Origin: an uncultured Sulfitobacter sp. | GTDB taxonomy: Bacteria > Pseudomonadota > Alphaproteobacteria > Rhodobacterales > Rhodobacteraceae | DNA length: 64,000 nucleotides | Assembly (NCBI GenBank): GCA_905182645.1 | Contig: CAJJCJ010000005.1 | Coordinates: 124,001 to 188,000, forward strand | Direction of reading: 5' to 3' | Shown: positions 9,710 through 17,639 of the stretch, in pieces | Position numbering within the stretch: the stretch's first letter is position 1 | How the letters are laid out: each line of letters opens with the position of its first letter | The notes under the pieces: model-generated | The model's database searches: none | What the model was told of the DNA's origin: nothing | What the model saw: the letters and a program-made list of their open reading frames with translations, nothing else | Made by a program: the position numbers and the translations under genes

Positions 9710-10573
9710 TTACAAATTTTGCGAGATCGAATAAATCGATGGTCCGATCAAAATGATCAGAAGCGGAGGCACCGTCAACATCATCGTGGCCAAAGTCATC
9801 TTTGTGGGCAGTTTGTTGGTGGCTTCTTCGGCACGCATGACTCTTTTGTCACGCATTTCCGATGCATGGACCCGCAACGCCTCGGCAATGGATGTACCAA
9901 ACTTCTGGGATTGAACCAAGACGGTCACAAAACTGCGGATGTCTTGCACGCCAGCGCGATCAGCCATGTCTTTGAGAACGGAAGCCTTGTCTTTACCTGC
10001 TTTCAGTTCATGGCTGACGACCTCGAATTCATGCGACAACTCAGGGAAACCCGATTTCAATTCTGCGGAGACCCGTAAAATTGACTGATCCAAGGATTGG
10101 CCTGCTTCGACACAAACCAGCATCATATCGAGACTGTCAGGGAAACCGTTTGTGATCGCTTCTTGACGACCAGCTTGCCTGCGTGTGACCCAATATTTTG
10201 GCCCCATGTAGCCAGCACCTGCGGGAATGCCGACCATCATCAGGAGGTCGGTTGTCTCGACAACACCTTGCTGCAGCTGGAGCAACGCGTAGATCCCGCC
10301 AAGGACTAAACCCAAAATGCCAAGTGAAAATTGCCCGAAATAATACATCCGAACGGCATTTTTTGAATGATACCCAGCCTGTACCAACTTGAGTTTAATC
10401 GCAGAGTATTCTTCGCGGTTTTGTGGCTCCAAAAAGTTCGCATACTTTTCCAGCTTGTCATGCTTTGCGCGCCGCGCAGCTGCTCGCCCTTTTTCCCTTC
10501 TTTACGTGACGAAGATTTTAGGCGGTCAAGGGGGTAGGCTTGTTTTTTCAGTAAAATAGGCAGCGTCAAGAGG
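9710..10573 (-). pseudogene. tadC: tadC (GspF-domain pilus assembly protein), 5'-truncated and frameshifted
   Basis: TadC is an inner-membrane platform protein of the Flp pilus machine. About 240 residues of the GspF domain are readable from LEPQNREEYSAIKL to the stop at 9710, including the terminal membrane segments. Upstream, KQAYPLDRLKSSSRKEGKK lies in a different frame: the change falls in an A/G-rich run near 10480-10505, after which RAKHDKLEKYANFLEPQ reads on. The first roughly 35-40 residues are absent because the IS3-family element joins the gene at 10573. The gene therefore carries two independent lesions. Family members are about 320-330 residues. Confidence 0.85.
10571..10573. repeat. 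Possible 3-bp target duplication (AGG), left
   Basis: AGG precedes the IS end here and follows it at 11841-11843 if the IS ends are taken as ATTGACC...GGTCAAT. A match of 3 bases can be chance, and it conflicts with the idea that the IS made the adjacent deletion. Confidence 0.35.
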
Positions 10574-10638
10574 ATTGACCTGCGCCCCTAAAACTCCTCC
10601 AAATTTGTGTAGAGTCCGCCCAACAAAAGGACGGACAA

Positions 10639-10902
10639 ATGAAGGCACGATTTACAGACGAACAGATCATAGGGATGATCAAAGAGCAGGAATCTGGTGA
10701 GAAGACCGCTGACATGTGTCGACGGCACGGGATCAGTTCGGCGACGTTCTACAAATACAAATCGAAGTATGGTGGCATGGAACCGTCGGATGCGAAGCGA
10801 TTGCGTGCGCTTGAGGATGAGAACGGCAAGCTGAAGAAGCTCTTGGCTGAACAGATGCTCGACAACGCGATGTTGCGAGATATCAATGCAAAAAAATGGT
10901 GA
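10639..10902 (+). CDS. IS3-family transposase OrfA
   Basis: An 87-residue helix-turn-helix protein (FTDEQIIGMIKEQESGEKTA, then CRRHGISSATFYKYKSKYGG) with a C-terminal leucine-zipper-like helix. It recognises the IS ends. The gene ends in a run of seven A (10890-10896) just before its TGG-TGA. In IS3 elements such runs direct -1 frameshifting into OrfB, and the -1 frame here does continue as VTPAGK. OrfA itself is intact and full length. Confidence 0.92.
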   Translation: MKARFTDEQIIGMIKEQESGEKTADMCRRHGISSATFYKYKSKYGGMEPSDAKRLRALEDENGKLKKLLAEQMLDNAMLRDINAKKW

Positions 10903-11777
10903 CGCCTGCTGGGAAAGCGGCAAGCTGTGGTTCACCTGTGCAAAGTGCACGGTGTGAGCCAGCGGTGGGCGTGTGATGTGCTGCAGATTGATCGGTCAAC
11001 GGTGCGATATCTGTCGCGCCGTGGTGATGATGTGGAACTGCGAGATGCAATCAAACGTGTGTCGCGTGAACGCCGTCGGTTTGGTTGCCGCCGCATTCGC
11101 GTGATGATCTGCGCGAGAGGGCTTTGAGGTGAACCACAAGAAAGTGAGGCGCATCTACCGTGAAGAGAAGCTTCAGGTGCGTCGCAGAGGTGGCAGGAAA
11201 GCGTGCTCTGGGCACAAGGAAGCCAATGGTGCTGCCCGATGGCCCGAACCAACGCTGGAGCTTGGATTTCGCATCTGACGCTCTGACAGACGGTCGCAGG
11301 TTTCGCATCTTGGCAGTCGTTGATGACTTTAGTCGTGAGAACTTGGTTCTGGTGGCTGATACATCGCTGTCCGGACACCGCGTTGCACGTGAGCTGGACA
11401 AGGTGATCGCAGAACGAGGCATGCCGAAGACAATAGTTTCAAACAACGGCACCGAGTTCACCAGCATGGCGATCCTCAAATGGGTTCAGGAGAGTGATGT
11501 TGATTGGCACTATATCGCATCCCGCTGCCCGGCAGTGGTTTGCCTGCAAACCATGAGAGGGGGCAAGCCCCAGCAGAACGGCTTCATCGAAAGCTTCAAC
11601 GGCAAGCTTCGAGACGAATGTTTGAATGAAACGTTATTTGGCACATTGCGCGATGCCCACAAAACGCTTGAAGAATGGCAAGAGGATTACAACTGGCGCA
11701 GACCACATTCAGCATTGGGCAACCTGACACCGATGGAATTTTTGCAGAGAAAGGCCATGGACAAGATGGCGGCCTAA
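10896..11777 (+). pseudogene. IS3-family transposase OrfB (DDE integrase core), broken
   Basis: OrfB is recognisable from VTPAGK through [36 protein letters not shown] and the rve domain. Reading it needs three frame changes, near 10915, 11112 and 11200, with the final frame equal to the first. The core shows WSLDFASD (first Asp) and [14 protein letters not shown] (Glu), but the second Asp motif reads SNNGTEF where the family has SDNGTEF, so the catalytic Asp is Asn. A 39-bp in-frame insertion between DWHYIAS and GKPQQNG adds 13 residues. The element cannot make active transposase. Confidence 0.88.
11523..11561 (+). repeat. 39-bp hairpin insertion in IS transposase, copy A
   Basis: Begins CGCTGCCCGG and ends ATGAGAGGG, with a central perfect stem TGGTTTGC-CT-GCAAACCA (11536-11553). 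Removing it restores the family reading [12 protein letters not shown] similar sequence with the same outer arms and a different but equally palindromic core lies in the other, unrelated IS at 49089-49128. Confidence 0.8.
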
Positions 11778-11840
11778 CGCCAAAGATTTAACTCCAAGGA
11801 CACTGCGTAAAGCTGGAGGGAACTTGGGGCACAGGTCAAT

Positions 11841-11889
11841 AGGCACTTAGAATCAAGGTGGTGGCAGTTGCAATCAGAACAGTTTTCAT
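11841..11889 (-). pseudogene. 5' stub of the OmpA-like/lipoprotein gene of the Tad locus
   Basis: An ATG at 11889, 18 bases after the cpaC stop on the same strand, opens MKTVLIATATTLILSA, a signal peptide that runs into the IS at 11840. In roseobacter Tad loci the gene after cpaC encodes an OmpA-family or similar exported protein. Everything beyond the signal peptide is missing. This stub marks the right-hand edge of the lost segment. Confidence 0.65.
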
Positions 11890-11906
11890 CAGTCTGGGCT
11901 TCCTAA

Positions 11907-13334
11907 TTAATCATCAAGTACGTAGCCGTAGGACCCACTAAAGTCCTGACGAGCAACTTCACCGGCGCCACCAGTTTTTGGTGCTTCCTCTGCGGCAACG
12001 CGGCCAAAAAGGAACAAATCACGCTCAGAAGGTGGTTGTACACGGTCCGTTGGCAAGGCCAAAACTTCGCCGCGTGTGGGCGTAACGAGATGTGGGGTCA
12101 CGATAATTACGAGTTCAGTCTGGCTACGCTTATATTCAGCGCTACGGAACAGTGCCCCGAGGATTGGAATATCACCAACCCACGGCAATTGACCGTTAAG
12201 ATCGATAAAATCGTCCTGCAACAGGCCCGCAATTGCGAAGCTTTCGCCGTCACGCATTTCAACGGTTGTTGACGTTTCGCGACGCTTGAACGCGTCGACA
12301 CTAAAGCCGTTGGCTGAAAAGCCGTTCGAGCTGTCCAAAGACGATACTGCAGCGGACAATTCCAGATTAATGATGTCGCCGTCGACGACACGCGGTGTAA
12401 AGTTCAGTTCGACACCAAATGGTTTGTACTCGACGCTGATCGATCCGCCTTCTTGCGCAACTGGGATCGGGTATTCGCCACCGGCTAGGAATTTCGCCTC
12501 TTGTCCAGACAGGGCAGTGAGGTTGGGTTCCGCCAATGTACGCACGACGCCGCGCGATTCCAGCGCTTCTAACAAAATACCAACCTCGACGCCGCCGGCA
12601 TTAAAGCCGAACAAGAATGCACCGTTGTTATCGTTTCTGGACGGCGTTGATCCGGTTAAGGCCGAAGAAATTGCACCCGAATTGTTGAGCGCGTTTGTTC
12701 CGCCGGATAAGCCCAGACTGTTCCCTATCGCAGAACCTTGTAGCGCGATTGAAGATGAAAGCGACTTGCTGACGGACCGCTGCATTTCGGCAAAGCGGAC
12801 CTTGAGCATGACTTGTTGTGTGCCGCCAACGGACATTAAATTAGATACACGGTCAGGAGCGTACCGTTGCGCCAATTCCATTGCGCGATCAAGACGGGCG
12901 ATAGAGCTGACCGTGCCGGATAAAACGATTCCGTCGTTGGCAGTGCGGACTTCAATCGGCTCACCTGGTAAAATCTGCTCAAGGCGTTCTTTAAATTCAG
13001 CGATATCAGGTGTGACGTGGACTTCCACGTTGGTGATAAGCCGCCCGTCACCACCCAAAAGGGTCAATGTTGTCCGACCTGGTTCTTTGCCAAGCACATA
13101 GATGGTGCGATCCGACAGGGATGAAATATCCGCAATGCCGGGGTTGGCGATTGATAATTCAGTGAATGGGGTGTCGCTTTCGACAACCACGGCTCGGTTC
13201 ATCGGCACGTTCAACGCGCTTGACGGCGCACCGCGCATCACCTGTAGCGTTTCAGCCTGCGAAATCGTGGGGGCCGAAATGATGGCCAAAGCAAAGCTGG
13301 CCGCAACCGCTTTGATAAAATTCTTGCATGTCAT
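11907..13334 (-). CDS. cpaC: Tad/Flp pilus secretin CpaC (RcpA)
   Basis: A 475-residue outer-membrane secretin through which the Flp pilus would leave the cell. A signal peptide ends near residue 27 (ISQAE). An N-terminal pilus-secretin domain (LSIANPGIADISSLSDRTIY, GKEPGRTTLTLLGGDG) is followed by a BON-like region and the type II/III secretin domain from about residue 240 (RTLAEPNLTALSGQEAKFLAGGEYPIPVAQ, then ELVIIVTPHLVTP). The gene is complete and in its usual place after cpaB. The ATPase, platform and peptidase partners are missing or broken here, so unless they exist elsewhere the secretin has no pilus to export. Confidence 0.92.
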   Translation of the reverse strand: MTCKNFIKAVAASFALAIISAPTISQAETLQVMRGAPSSALNVPMNRAVVVESDTPFTELSIANPGIADISSLSDRTIYVLGKEPGRTTLTLLGGDGRLITNVEVHVTPDIAEFKERLEQILPGEPIEVRTANDGIVLSGTVSSIARLDRAMELAQRYAPDRVSNLMSVGGTQQVMLKVRFAEMQRSVSKSLSSSIALQGSAIGNSLGLSGGTNALNNSGAISSALTGSTPSRNDNNGAFLFGFNAGGVEVGILLEALESRGVVRTLAEPNLTALSGQEAKFLAGGEYPIPVAQEGGSISVEYKPFGVELNFTPRVVDGDIINLELSAAVSSLDSSNGFSANGFSVDAFKRRETSTTVEMRDGESFAIAGLLQDDFIDLNGQLPWVGDIPILGALFRSAEYKRSQTELVIIVTPHLVTPTRGEVLALPTDRVQPPSERDLFLFGRVAAEEAPKTGGAGEVARQDFSGSYGYVLDD

Positions 13335-13540
13335 CGTGACCTGCCTCTCCGATCGTGCCTCATTTTACGGGTCATTTTACGCCCGCATTTTTCTAACAGT
13401 GTCTCGAAACGATATTTATTGCAAGATTCAATACGTTGTCGGGCAATCCTAATCTGGATAAGTTGGAACAGTGTGTCTGCGATGGAAAAAGGCACGCACA
13501 TGAAGTGACGCGCGTGCCCTTAGAAATTCAGTTTTTTGAT

Positions 13541-14398
13541 CTAGTCGCTGCAGGGGACAGGGATCTGCAGGACATCAGCGCCGCGTCGCGTTTTGATTGT
13601 GCATACCCGATCGACTGGGGCGACCTCGACTTGAGCAATAACCGGATCCTCGGCAAGTCCGAGCAAAGCCCGTTGATCGACCAAGACGTTTTCGCTCAAG
13701 CTGTCATCATCGTCACCGACAAGTGACAGGGTCAAAGCGCCGCTTGACTGTGCTTGCGCCAAGATGCCGACGTCTTGTGGGGACACCTGAACAGTCACGG
13801 TGCGGGCTATGCTGACACCGCTTCGGTCGCCGTCAGCGGTTTGATCAATTGCGATGATTTCAACGCCGGACTTGATGAGTTGGGTGAACGACTGACGGTT
13901 GCCATTGCCAGCCAACCCTGTCCAATACACATCAACACGATGACTTGGGCGCAGGAAGCCGGACACACCACTGGCGACGTCGACCTTAATTGTAAAGGCG
14001 CGCATCCCACGGCTTAGGCGGCTTGTGATGCCCGTGTCGCGGCCCGGCTGGGTGACTTTAATCGCCAAAATGGGTTCATTGATTTCCATCTGACGCAATG
14101 CGATGCGCGGCACATCTTCTCCGTCAGGGAAAATCTCTTCTAGGGTTGCAAAAGAGCCCTCGGGGACGAAAGCGATTGCGTAATCAATCAACGTCACGTC
14201 TCCTGGCAGGATTGGTTCTCCATAGGTGATTGTCCGTCTGGGCGCATAAATTTGGGTGGTTGGAACCGTTTGCGCCGTCTTAGCGCGTTCTTGCGCCAAA
14301 GCAGTTTCCTGCTGGCTTACAAACCCCTGGACCATATAGACAGCAAAGCCCGCAAGGCCCATGCCAACTAGCAATACTAATGCAAACACACCGCGCAT
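13541..14398 (-). CDS. cpaB: Flp pilus assembly protein CpaB (RcpC)
   Basis: A 285-residue protein with one N-terminal membrane or signal segment (GVFALVLLVGMGLAGFAVYMV), an SAF-like domain (RRTITYGEPILPGDVTLIDY) and the RcpC/CpaB C-terminal domain (GMRAFTIKVDVASGVSGFL, then HRVDVYWTG). CpaB proteins are periplasmic partners of the Tad secretin. The C-terminus ends CTIKTRRGADVLQIPVPC, typical of roseobacter RcpC. It lies upstream of cpaC with a 206-base gap, longer than usual, and downstream of the Flp-like pilin genes. No lesion is seen. Confidence 0.9.
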   Translation of the reverse strand: MRGVFALVLLVGMGLAGFAVYMVQGFVSQQETALAQERAKTAQTVPTTQIYAPRRTITYGEPILPGDVTLIDYAIAFVPEGSFATLEEIFPDGEDVPRIALRQMEINEPILAIKVTQPGRDTGITSRLSRGMRAFTIKVDVASGVSGFLRPSHRVDVYWTGLAGNGNRQSFTQLIKSGVEIIAIDQTADGDRSGVSIARTVTVQVSPQDVGILAQAQSSGALTLSLVGDDDDSLSENVLVDQRALLGLAEDPVIAQVEVAPVDRVCTIKTRRGADVLQIPVPCSD

Positions 14399-14472
14399 TT
14401 CCGTACCTCAATTCAATTTTCAGTGCGGCCACTGCGAGGGGCCGCTGGATTATGATCGCTTGTGTGCGACCG

Positions 14473-14652
14473 TTATTCGGTGACGCAGGACCCAACCTTT
14501 GCCTGAAGTTCATTGCCTGCAGCAATGGCGTCCTGACTTATAGAAATACCGAAGCCGGTTGCCAGGATGACGATCGACGCGGTGAGGGCGTCCCAATCGA
14601 TAGAGATAGCGTCAAACTGGTCGGTGAGAAAGTTTCCAAATTGGTCTCGCAT
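14473..14652 (-). CDS. Flp-like pilin paralogue
   Basis: A 59-residue peptide: an N-terminal polar part with FLTDQFDAISIDWDALTA, then one hydrophobic helix (SIVILATGFGISI) and a polar tail. The layout and the D-W-x-x-L-T-A motif match the Flp pilin family and the neighbouring flp gene. The acidic residue before the helix differs from the classical G/E prepilin site, so processing is uncertain. GGAAG stands 8 bases before the ATG. It lies between flp and cpaB on the same strand. Confidence 0.65.
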   Translation of the reverse strand: MRDQFGNFLTDQFDAISIDWDALTASIVILATGFGISISQDAIAAGNELQAKVGSCVTE

Positions 14653-14770
14653 TTGTCTTCCGATACATACTAAGTTCAATGGGAATAACGAAAATAATAG
14701 CAACACAATGCGGCAGGTTGGTGGCCGTTTGGCGCCAAATGCGTGAAATTGAAGCAGGCATCGCAACGTC

Positions 14771-14801
14771 AAAAGGTCGCCTCACTAGAAATGGGGCGGC
14801 C
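14771..14801 (-). terminator. Terminator after flp
   Basis: Read on the minus strand, GGCCGCCCC pairs with GAGGCGACC (with wobbles) around a 9-base loop and is followed by TTTT. It lies about 25 bases beyond the flp stop. Confidence 0.6.
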
Positions 14802-14826
14802 TGATCCAATAATCTAAGAAGATTGA

Positions 14827-15006
14827 TTATGATCCTGATTGGGCAATCAAGTCAGCTTCAATCTTGTCTGCAAGTGTTGTCGCGCCAGTTTTCACTGATG
14901 CACCAACAACCGCACCAAGCAGAACGATTGCAGCGGTCAAGACAACCTAGTCAACTGTTACTGCGCCGGATTCGTCATTTTTGAAATTTTTGATAAAGTT
15001 AAGCAT
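14827..15006 (-). pseudogene. flp: flp pilin gene with an internal amber codon
   Basis: The frame reads MLNFIKNFKNDESGAVTVD, stop, then VVLTAAIVLLGAVVGASVK and a polar tail to a normal TAA. Relatives have Trp in the D-W-V-V-L-T motif, and the neighbouring paralogue also has DW. The codon here is TAG (14947-14949), one G-to-A change from TGG. The rest is intact, with a strong GGAGGG ribosome site and good codon use, so the mutation looks recent. Amber suppression is conceivable but nothing suggests it. Confidence 0.85.
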
Positions 15007-15360
15007 TGTAGTCCCTCCTCAGGGTTTGGTTGGATTTCATGTCAAACCTTGTCGGATCTCATTGAACCGGCCTCGTATTGGTTCAATCCCCGTCTTGGAT
15101 GAAACTGTTTTGCCATTCGAATGGGGCAGGAATTTGTCAGTAATCGCGTGATTTTGGAAAGCCTTCGATAAAATACATTAAATTTTATAATGGTTTGATT
15201 TTACTTAATTAATAGCATGAATGTTAATGTTAAAACGCATTAAACTGGTCACGAAATGTGTCCAATCAGCCCCACAACATCGTCAATACTTCCAATTTGA
15301 TCGTAACGGGCCACCGAAAATGTAATAATAATCCAAATGAAAAGATGAGGCGGCGATAAC
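15007..15360. promoter_or_regulatory. Divergent intergenic region between flp and the lytic transglycosylase
   Basis: 354 AT-rich bases that must hold the promoters for the minus-strand pilin and the plus-strand transglycosylase. An inverted repeat ATTGAACC-N11-GGTTCAAT lies at 15061-15087, upstream of flp, and could be an operator or a 5'-UTR hairpin. The stretch 15165-15245 is especially A/T-rich (TTAATTAATAG, GTTAATGTTAAAAC). I see no gene in it. Confidence 0.5.
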
Positions 15361-16191
15361 GTGAAGCTATCAGGCTATCTATATGGGGCGATTGCCGCTT
15401 TGGCTGTGTCCGCGCCGTCGGTTTCTGCGGAGTCGTCACGTCTTCAGGCCGATTTTTCATTTAAGCGGGTGACTGTGCCCAGCCAGAACACGGCGACCCC
15501 GCGTATCACTGTCCAAATCGATCCTGATACAGCGGTGCCTGTCGCGGCAGAACCAGTAGATGCTGGGTTGCCTGACGCGCCCACTCCCCCAAAGGTAACG
15601 GGATTGGAATGGTTTTGGGTGGCTGTATCGCCAGATTTGTCAGACAGTCGACCCGGGCGTTTGGAGCTTGCGGTGCGCGCTATTGATAATGCGCCGGATG
15701 GTAGGGCCGTTCCGAGGCCACGATTGCAGTCTTTGCAAGAGATCGCAAACATGCACGGGCTCAACATTCTGCGTGCGACGGTTGGCACCGATGTATCGCC
15801 TGCTTTGGTCCTTGCGCTGATTTCAATCGAAAGCGTGGGTAAGATTGAGACCGAAAGTCATGCCGGCGCGCAGGGTCTTATGCAGCTTATGCCAGCCACT
15901 GCCGCGCGGTTCGGCGTTACAGATCGTTTGGACCCAGCCGAGAATATTAAAGCAGGTGTTGCCTATCTTGCGTGGTTGATGAACCATTTTGACAATGATC
16001 CGATCCTTGTCCTTGCTGGGTATAATGCTGGCGAAGGATCTGTGCGTGATAATGCAGGGGTGCCGCCGTTTGCTGAGACCCGCGCATATGTGCCAAAGGT
16101 TTTGGCGGCGTGGACAGTTGCAAGGGGGCTTTGTCAGACGCCGCCAGAGTTAATGACGGATGGATGCGTGTTTCACAACAACGGCGCCTAA
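15361..16191 (+). CDS. Lytic transglycosylase, SLT domain
   Basis: A 276-residue exported muramidase-like enzyme starting at GTG. A signal peptide covers about residues 1-24 (ending SAESS). The SLT fold begins near residue 140: ALISIESVGKIETESHAGAQG has the catalytic Glu (IES), followed by GLMQLMPATAARFGV and AGYNAGEGSVRDNAGVPP. Enzymes of this type cut glycan strands to let envelope machines through the wall. Its position next to the Tad locus makes a role in pilus passage plausible but unproven. The gene is complete. Confidence 0.88.
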   Translation: MKLSGYLYGAIAALAVSAPSVSAESSRLQADFSFKRVTVPSQNTATPRITVQIDPDTAVPVAAEPVDAGLPDAPTPPKVTGLEWFWVAVSPDLSDSRPGRLELAVRAIDNAPDGRAVPRPRLQSLQEIANMHGLNILRATVGTDVSPALVLALISIESVGKIETESHAGAQGLMQLMPATAARFGVTDRLDPAENIKAGVAYLAWLMNHFDNDPILVLAGYNAGEGSVRDNAGVPPFAETRAYVPKVLAAWTVARGLCQTPPELMTDGCVFHNNGA

Positions 16192-16207
16192 GAGGGTCTA
16201 TATATAG

Positions 16208-16831
16208 CTAGACGATTGTAGCCTCTGTCGCGTCGCGCAATTGCTGCTCTGACACGCCTTCCGCTGTTTCCACGATCCGCAAACCACCTTCAACGACGTC
16301 CAAGACGCCAAGGTTGGTGATGATCCGGTGTACGACAGATTGACCTGTCAGCGGCAGCGTACAAGATTTCAGCACTTTACTGTCGCCATGTTTGTTGGTG
16401 TGATCCATCACGACGACCACGCGGCCGACGCCTGCAACAAGATCCATCGCACCGCCCATGCCTTTGACCAGCTTACCGGGGATCATCCAATTGGCCAGAT
16501 CGCCGTTTTCAGCGACTTCCATCGCGCCAAGGATCGCCATTGCGATTTTGCCGCCTCGGATCATGCCAAAGGATTGCGCGCTGTCAAAGTACGATGTTTG
16601 GGGCAGTTCAGTGATGGTCTGCTTGCCCGCGTTAATAAGGTCAGCGTCTTCATCGCCCGCAATAGGGAAGGGGCCCATGCCCAGCATGCCGTTTTCCGAT
16701 TGCAGGGTAACCTCGATGCCTTCGGGGATGTAGTTGCTGACCAGCGTCGGGATACCGATGCCAAGGTTCACATACCAGCCGTCTTGCAGTTCTCGTGCAG
16801 CGCGTGCTGCCATTTGATTGCGATCCCACAT
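16208..16831 (-). CDS. 3-oxoacid CoA-transferase subunit B
   Basis: A 207-residue beta subunit of a family I CoA-transferase (AtoA/ScoB type). It has NLGIGIPTLVSNYIPEG, the catalytic-Glu motif SENGMLGMGP and GGAMDLVAGVGRVVVVMDHT. With subunit A, encoded directly upstream with a 1-base gap, it would move CoA between succinyl-CoA and acetoacetate or a similar acid, usually in ketone-body or PHB turnover. The exact acid cannot be read from sequence. Confidence 0.92.
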   Translation of the reverse strand: MWDRNQMAARAARELQDGWYVNLGIGIPTLVSNYIPEGIEVTLQSENGMLGMGPFPIAGDEDADLINAGKQTITELPQTSYFDSAQSFGMIRGGKIAMAILGAMEVAENGDLANWMIPGKLVKGMGGAMDLVAGVGRVVVVMDHTNKHGDSKVLKSCTLPLTGQSVVHRIITNLGVLDVVEGGLRIVETAEGVSEQQLRDATEATIV

Positions 16832-16832
16832 A

Positions 16833-17528
16833 TCAGGCGCTCCTTACTGTGCGTTGTTCGATGCGTTTCTCGTGATCGCCCTGAATAATACGGTGCACAT
16901 AGATGCCGGGCAGGTGGATGTGATCGGGGTCCATTGAGCCGGTTTCAACAATCTCTTCTACTTCTACCACGCAGATTTTACCGCACATCGCAGCTGGCGG
17001 GTTAAAGTTGCGCGCGGTTTTGCGGAACATCAGGTTGCCTGTAGCGTCTGCTTTCCACGCTTTCACAATCGCAAGGTCAGCCACGATGCCTTCTTCTAGG
17101 ATGTAGGTTTGGCCGTTGAAGTCTTTGTGTTCTTTGCCGTCGGCAATCACGGTGCCGACGCCTGTTTTGGTGTAGAACCCCGGAATGCCACAGCCGCCCG
17201 CGCGCATGCGTTCGGCCAATGTGCCTTGTGGGTTGAATTCTAGCTCAAGCTCGCCGGACAAATACTGGCGCATGAATTCGGCATTTTCACCAACATAAGA
17301 GCTGATCATCTTTTTGACCTGCTTGGTTTGCAGTAAAATGCCAATCCCGAAATCATCGACGCCCGCGTTGTTTGACGCAAATGTCAGGTCCTTGGTACCA
17401 GCGGTTTTGATCGCTTCAAGCAGCAGTTCGGGGATACCGCATAGGCCAAAGCCGCCGGATGCGATAAACATGCCGTCGGTAAGCAGCCCGTTGAGGGCGG
17501 CTGCGGCATTGGGATATATCTTTTTCAT
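16833..17528 (-). CDS. 3-oxoacid CoA-transferase subunit A
   Basis: A 231-residue alpha subunit with the CoA-binding GGFGLCGIPELLLEAI near residue 21 and the family segments SNNAGVDDFGIGILL and GCGIPGFYTKTGVGT. It forms a heterodimer or heterotetramer with the product of the next gene. GGAGG-type bases precede the ATG (ACTCCATG on the plus strand reads AGGACTCCATG). The pair is flanked upstream by a 34-bp perfect palindrome that separates it from topA. Confidence 0.92.
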   Translation of the reverse strand: MKKIYPNAAAALNGLLTDGMFIASGGFGLCGIPELLLEAIKTAGTKDLTFASNNAGVDDFGIGILLQTKQVKKMISSYVGENAEFMRQYLSGELELEFNPQGTLAERMRAGGCGIPGFYTKTGVGTVIADGKEHKDFNGQTYILEEGIVADLAIVKAWKADATGNLMFRKTARNFNPPAAMCGKICVVEVEEIVETGSMDPDHIHLPGIYVHRIIQGDHEKRIEQRTVRSA

Positions 17529-17597
17529 GGAGTCCTCCAGTTGTTACGCGGATTGTTGCCGCGCTGATGACCCAGAGTCAAACACAATGCTGCGATG

Positions 17598-17631
17598 CGG
17601 CGGATATTTTGCAACCGGTTGCAAAATATCC
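17598..17631. terminator. 34-bp perfect palindrome between topA and the CoA-transferase genes
   Basis: GCGGATATTTTGCAACC is followed at once by its exact reverse complement. As RNA it folds into a stem of about 15 pairs with a tiny loop 8 bases after the topA stop. There is no T-run on either strand, so it may be an unusual terminator, a protein-binding palindrome or a small mobile repeat. Confidence 0.6.
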
Positions 17632-17639
17632 GCGAAAGA

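Larger units (their letters stand above)
10574..11840 (+). mobile_element. IS3-family element, IS407-like group, inactive
   Basis: A 1267-bp element with terminal inverted repeats TGACCTGCGCCCC (left) and TGACCTGTGCCCC (right, inverted), each preceded by AT. It contains orfA (10639-10902) and an orfB that needs three frame changes to be read and has a changed catalytic residue. A 39-bp foreign insertion lies in orfB at 11523-11561. It separates two ends of the Tad pilus locus that are several kilobases apart in relatives. Confidence 0.9.

Noticed and set aside
14653-14826. A possible extension of the second Flp-like pilin upstream of 14652
   Set aside because: The upstream residues are not pilin-like and the region contains the flp terminator; the ATG at 14652 has its own ribosome site.
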